Shown: positions 62,501-64,000 of the stretch, piece after piece
How the letters are laid out: every line of letters starts with the position of its first letter
Position numbering within the stretch: the stretch's first letter is position 1
Source of the DNA: Chitinophaga sp. sic0106
GTDB taxonomy: Bacteria; Bacteroidota; Bacteroidia; Chitinophagales; Chitinophagaceae
Length of the DNA: 64,000 nt
Reading direction: 5' to 3'
Assembly (NCBI RefSeq): GCF_019219075.1
Contig: NZ_JAHUWJ010000021.1
Span: forward strand, 1-64,000
Notes under the pieces: generated by a model
Told to the model about the DNA's origin: nothing
Databases searched by the model: none
Seen by the model: the letters and a program-made list of their open reading frames with translations, nothing else
Program-made: the position numbers and the translations under genes

Positions 62501-64000
62501 GTTTGCCGTTAAATCAGACAACTATGGCATGAACTTCAATGCTCAGGGCCGGGTAGGTTTATCGAAATCAGATAATGGGCTGGATGCCGTCATCAATATG
62601 GATGGGAGTAGCATTAGTCTGCTCAATAAATACCTGGTGGGCTATGTTCGTGACCTTACAGGCACGGTGGCCGGCAACCTGACCGTGGGCGGAACTACCG
62701 CACAGCCTTCGATCAGGGGTAAGCTCGTGCTGGATACCGTGGGCGTTACGGTGGACTATCTCGGAACGCGGTATCGCATTCCTAAGCTGAATGTGAATGT
62801 GGATGATAACCTTATTGAGTTCGGCAGCTTTACTGTAATTGATAAATTTAATACCAAAGGCACCGCCAACGGCTATATTTCCCATGATCATTTCGACAAG
62901 CTGAACTTCGATTTTGATGTAACCGGCAGGAAATTCCTCTTCCTGAATACCAGTGCCAATGATAATGATTTGTTTTATGGAGATGTAATAGCTGACGGTA
63001 AGGTATATTTCTCCGGACCGCTGAATGACCTGCAAATGCACGTGCTCGCGAGACCCGTTAGGGGAACGCATTTCTATCTCCCTATATCAGACAGTAAGGA
63101 TATCGGGAAATATGAATATATCAAGTTCAAAACTTACGGTACCGAACAAACGGCAAAGAAGAAGAAGGACGATACCAAACTCACCATCAAACTAGACATT
63201 GCCGCCAACCCGGATGCACAAATTGATGTGATCCTGGACGCCACCACCGGGGATATTATTTCTGCCAACGGTACCGGTAACCTGCAGATCATCGCTAATA
63301 CCGACGGTGATTTCAGTATGTTCGGCAACTACGAAATCAGCAACGGTTCCTATAACTTCAACTTCCAGCGGGTGACCAGCTGGAAATTTGACATCGAAAA
63401 AAACAGTAGCATCAGCTGGAATGGCGACCCTTCTGAAGCCATCATGAACATTACCGCCAAATACTCGCTGCCAAAGGTAAGTTTGTATAACCTGGTAGGC
63501 CAGGCTGCCACCATGGCCACAAACGATAAGCTGGCCACCCGCCAGGAACGTGTGGACGTGTTGATTAACCTGAAGGGTGCACTGATGAAGCCTGATATCA
63601 CCTATTCCATCGAGCTGCCGGAGGTAGGTACCCTATCTTACGAAAGTGGGGTGGCGGCGAAGCTCAAGGAAATCAACAACGACCAGAACAAAGCCCTGCT
63701 GCAGATTTACGGTTTGCTGATTGCCAACCAGTTCCTGCCGGACGATGCCGGCGGCGGCGCCAACGTGGGTATCACCGGTAAAAACAGTGTGGGACAGGCA
63801 ATTTCCGCGCAGGCTTCTGCTATCCTCAATAACATTACCGGCGCGCTGCTCAAGGGCAGTGGCATCGGTATCAACGTTAATTACCGCGCCTACAATGTGG
63901 GCGGCCTTCCAGATAACTCGAGTGTAGACCGTAACCAGGTGAGTGCCGGTGTAACAAGCAACCTGTTTAACAACCGCTTCCGGCTCTATGCTGGTGGCGA
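59505..64000 (+). CDS. TamB-like (DUF490) translocation/assembly protein, truncated by the window end
   Basis: The frame is open from before 59505 to the last base, at least 1490 codons. An N-terminal basic segment and membrane helix (ILSVILLCLLGLIILIGILV) precede NIPVIQNYLVHEVTSRLSEQL and TRVEIKHVDIRLFNSL. This is the AsmA-like start of TamB, which spans the periplasm as a long beta-taco and moves lipid or helps outer-membrane assembly. The last part (ITGKNSVGQAISAQASAIL, NNITGALLKGSGIGINVNY) is the conserved TamB C-terminal domain. No ATG is in frame near the start; the true start may be TTG 59505, ATT 59517 or a later codon. The real stop is outside the window. Confidence 0.87.
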   Translation, partial: MPDKISRLKKVRKILSVILLCLLGLIILIGILVNIPVIQNYLVHEVTSRLSEQLKTRVEIKHVDIRLFNSLDLEGALIEDLNKDTLLYAGRLQLRITDWFFFADRPVIKFVGLDNAQVNLLRPRNDSVWNYEFISDAFSGPSTGTQQQSGGVAFDLKKVDLRNIRINQVDQWIGEDMRGYAKRIYLDAKNLDLQKHNIDIQEISLDEPSFIISSYSASPLRKRRPRVNTPVEYDSTQLRWNNDNWKLIVKELTIKKGLFGVDNPEDSTKIEDGYFAPHHIRFSNINLSLTNTSIYKDSIIGDLSLSTKERSGFEVKKMTSRFKMSPVEMEFSHLDLETNRSHIGDYYTMQYSDFDDMSDYIDLVYMRANFKNCKVSSDDIAYFAPPLSTWKKEITINGNARGPVSNLKASDIDLQAGNTTRLKGSLEMRGLPDINETYIDFHADNLMTTGADVMQIMPVVKDINSAVRIDRLTSINFKGSYTGFINDFVAYGQFQTNLGQVNSDLNFKTNRDVPVYSGSLNTTNFNLGSLLNIPDLNEVTLKATLNGAGFNFRTLKVSLDADVQSISLYGYNYQNIKTKGEMNRKFFNGALAVDDPNLDMDFAGTIDFNQALPVFQFNSEIRKSDLKALHFVNDSLTLQAKLDLNFAGSNIDNFEGSARMYDVSLFKDNSRLEFDSLALKAETQGDQKTLQINGSEVQGYVKGKYSFLELPDAFQQLLYRYYPSYFLEPSNNDIHEDFQFKFEFGNVAKLIKGFTNQVAGFDYSTVEGSLNTETGNLGLNIQVPEASILQYQLKDIQVKGDGNARKVNLSGTVGQVLNSGKEVLVNPLILANSSNDTSYIKVDLQAQDTTSLDGFYARVVTVQQGMKVNFLNSAFTVNERQWNVTPGNEIYWSKHFLTVKNLKITRNDQSVTVETNEFNPDESRFIITLKNLNLADVIPAQLVTTRIEGITDGTINISDPTNNLDINAALRTRELRIDNDSIGLVTVDGTYLQHTGQATFAVKSDNYGMNFNAQGRVGLSKSDNGLDAVINMDGSSISLLNKYLVGYVRDLTGTVAGNLTVGGTTAQPSIRGKLVLDTVGVTVDYLGTRYRIPKLNVNVDDNLIEFGSFTVIDKFNTKGTANGYISHDHFDKLNFDFDVTGRKFLFLNTSANDNDLFYGDVIADGKVYFSGPLNDLQMHVLARPVRGTHFYLPISDSKDIGKYEYIKFKTYGTEQTAKKKKDDTKLTIKLDIAANPDAQIDVILDATTGDIISANGTGNLQIIANTDGDFSMFGNYEISNGSYNFNFQRVTSWKFDIEKNSSISWNGDPSEAIMNITAKYSLPKVSLYNLVGQAATMATNDKLATRQERVDVLINLKGALMKPDITYSIELPEVGTLSYESGVAAKLKEINNDQNKALLQIYGLLIANQFLPDDAGGGANVGITGKNSVGQAISAQASAILNNITGALLKGSGIGINVNYRAYNVGGLPDNSSVDRNQVSAGVTSNLFNNRFRLYAGG

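Noticed and set aside
1..64000. CRISPR arrays, complete insertion sequences, prophage or rRNA genes
   Set aside because: No evenly spaced direct repeats of CRISPR type, no transposase or integrase frame, and no rRNA-like segments were seen. The only tandem repeat of note is the coding 87-bp unit at 42235.

Overview
The window is chromosomal DNA from a Bacteroidota bacterium, most likely a Chitinophaga-like member of the Chitinophagaceae. Reasons seen in the sequence: TonB-dependent receptors with N-terminal carboxypeptidase-regulatory-like domains, a secreted metalloprotease ending in a gliding-motility/type IX sorting C-terminus, Bacteroidota-specific families (DUF2911, DUF2279, Bacteroidota-type LptE and TamB), promoter boxes of the TAnnTTTG type, and few Shine-Dalgarno sites. 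Base composition is close to 50% GC in the core genes. It is visibly more AT-rich around 23.3-24.6 kb, 39.2-39.9 kb and 57.4-58.35 kb, which are the best candidates for acquired DNA.

Layout. 0.4-4.3 kb: hybrid histidine kinase and BioA. 4.4-9.1 kb (minus): DUF2911 protein, two membrane-anchored SRPBCC proteins, an orphan ABC-2 permease, SppA. 9.2-11.7 kb: FolK and a deoxynucleoside kinase, then an HI0933-like flavoprotein. 11.8-14.2 kb: a large exported protein with a TonB plug domain but no barrel. 14.3-19.5 kb (minus): aspA-ansB-dcuB-porin, a compact asparagine/aspartate-to-fumarate operon. 19.6-22.7 kb: secreted lipase-like protein and two unassigned conserved proteins. 23.0-23.3 kb: two identical tRNA-His genes, followed by an AT-rich YhcG-type PDDEXK nuclease gene. 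24.7-34.9 kb: DUF445 protein, two tandem paralogous TonB-dependent receptors, Pcm, phosphohexomutase, DUF2279 protein, PyrR-like phosphoribosyltransferase. 34.9-37.6 kb: a pair of iron-sulfur electron-transfer proteins plus a conserved partner. 37.8-45.6 kb: miaB, sigma-54 activator, lptE, repeat protein, secG, mltG, yihY, interrupted after miaB by a decayed MNT/HEPN toxin-antitoxin pair. 45.7-49.3 kb: M43-type secreted protease with three repeats of a two-domain unit. 49.5-57.4 kb: redoxin, M14 carboxypeptidase, gamma-glutamyltransferase, DinB-like protein, lipoprotein, BioF-like enzyme, TraB/GumN protein. 57.5-58.35 kb: an AT-rich two-gene cassette whose second product looks like an ADP-ribosyltransferase-fold effector. 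58.4-64 kb: isoaspartyl peptidase/asparaginase and a TamB-like protein cut by the window end.

Functional themes are envelope biogenesis (SecG, LptE, MltG, TamB, SppA, YihY), amino-acid and peptide scavenging (asparaginase operon, M14 and M43 peptidases, GGT, TonB receptors), and three small accessory conflict-type loci (YhcG nuclease, MNT/HEPN, ART-like pair). The last of these is the strongest candidate for an undescribed system. Gene ends are marked by unusually elaborate hairpins, in several places stacked two to five deep. All functional names are from recognisable motifs read by eye; no database search was run.
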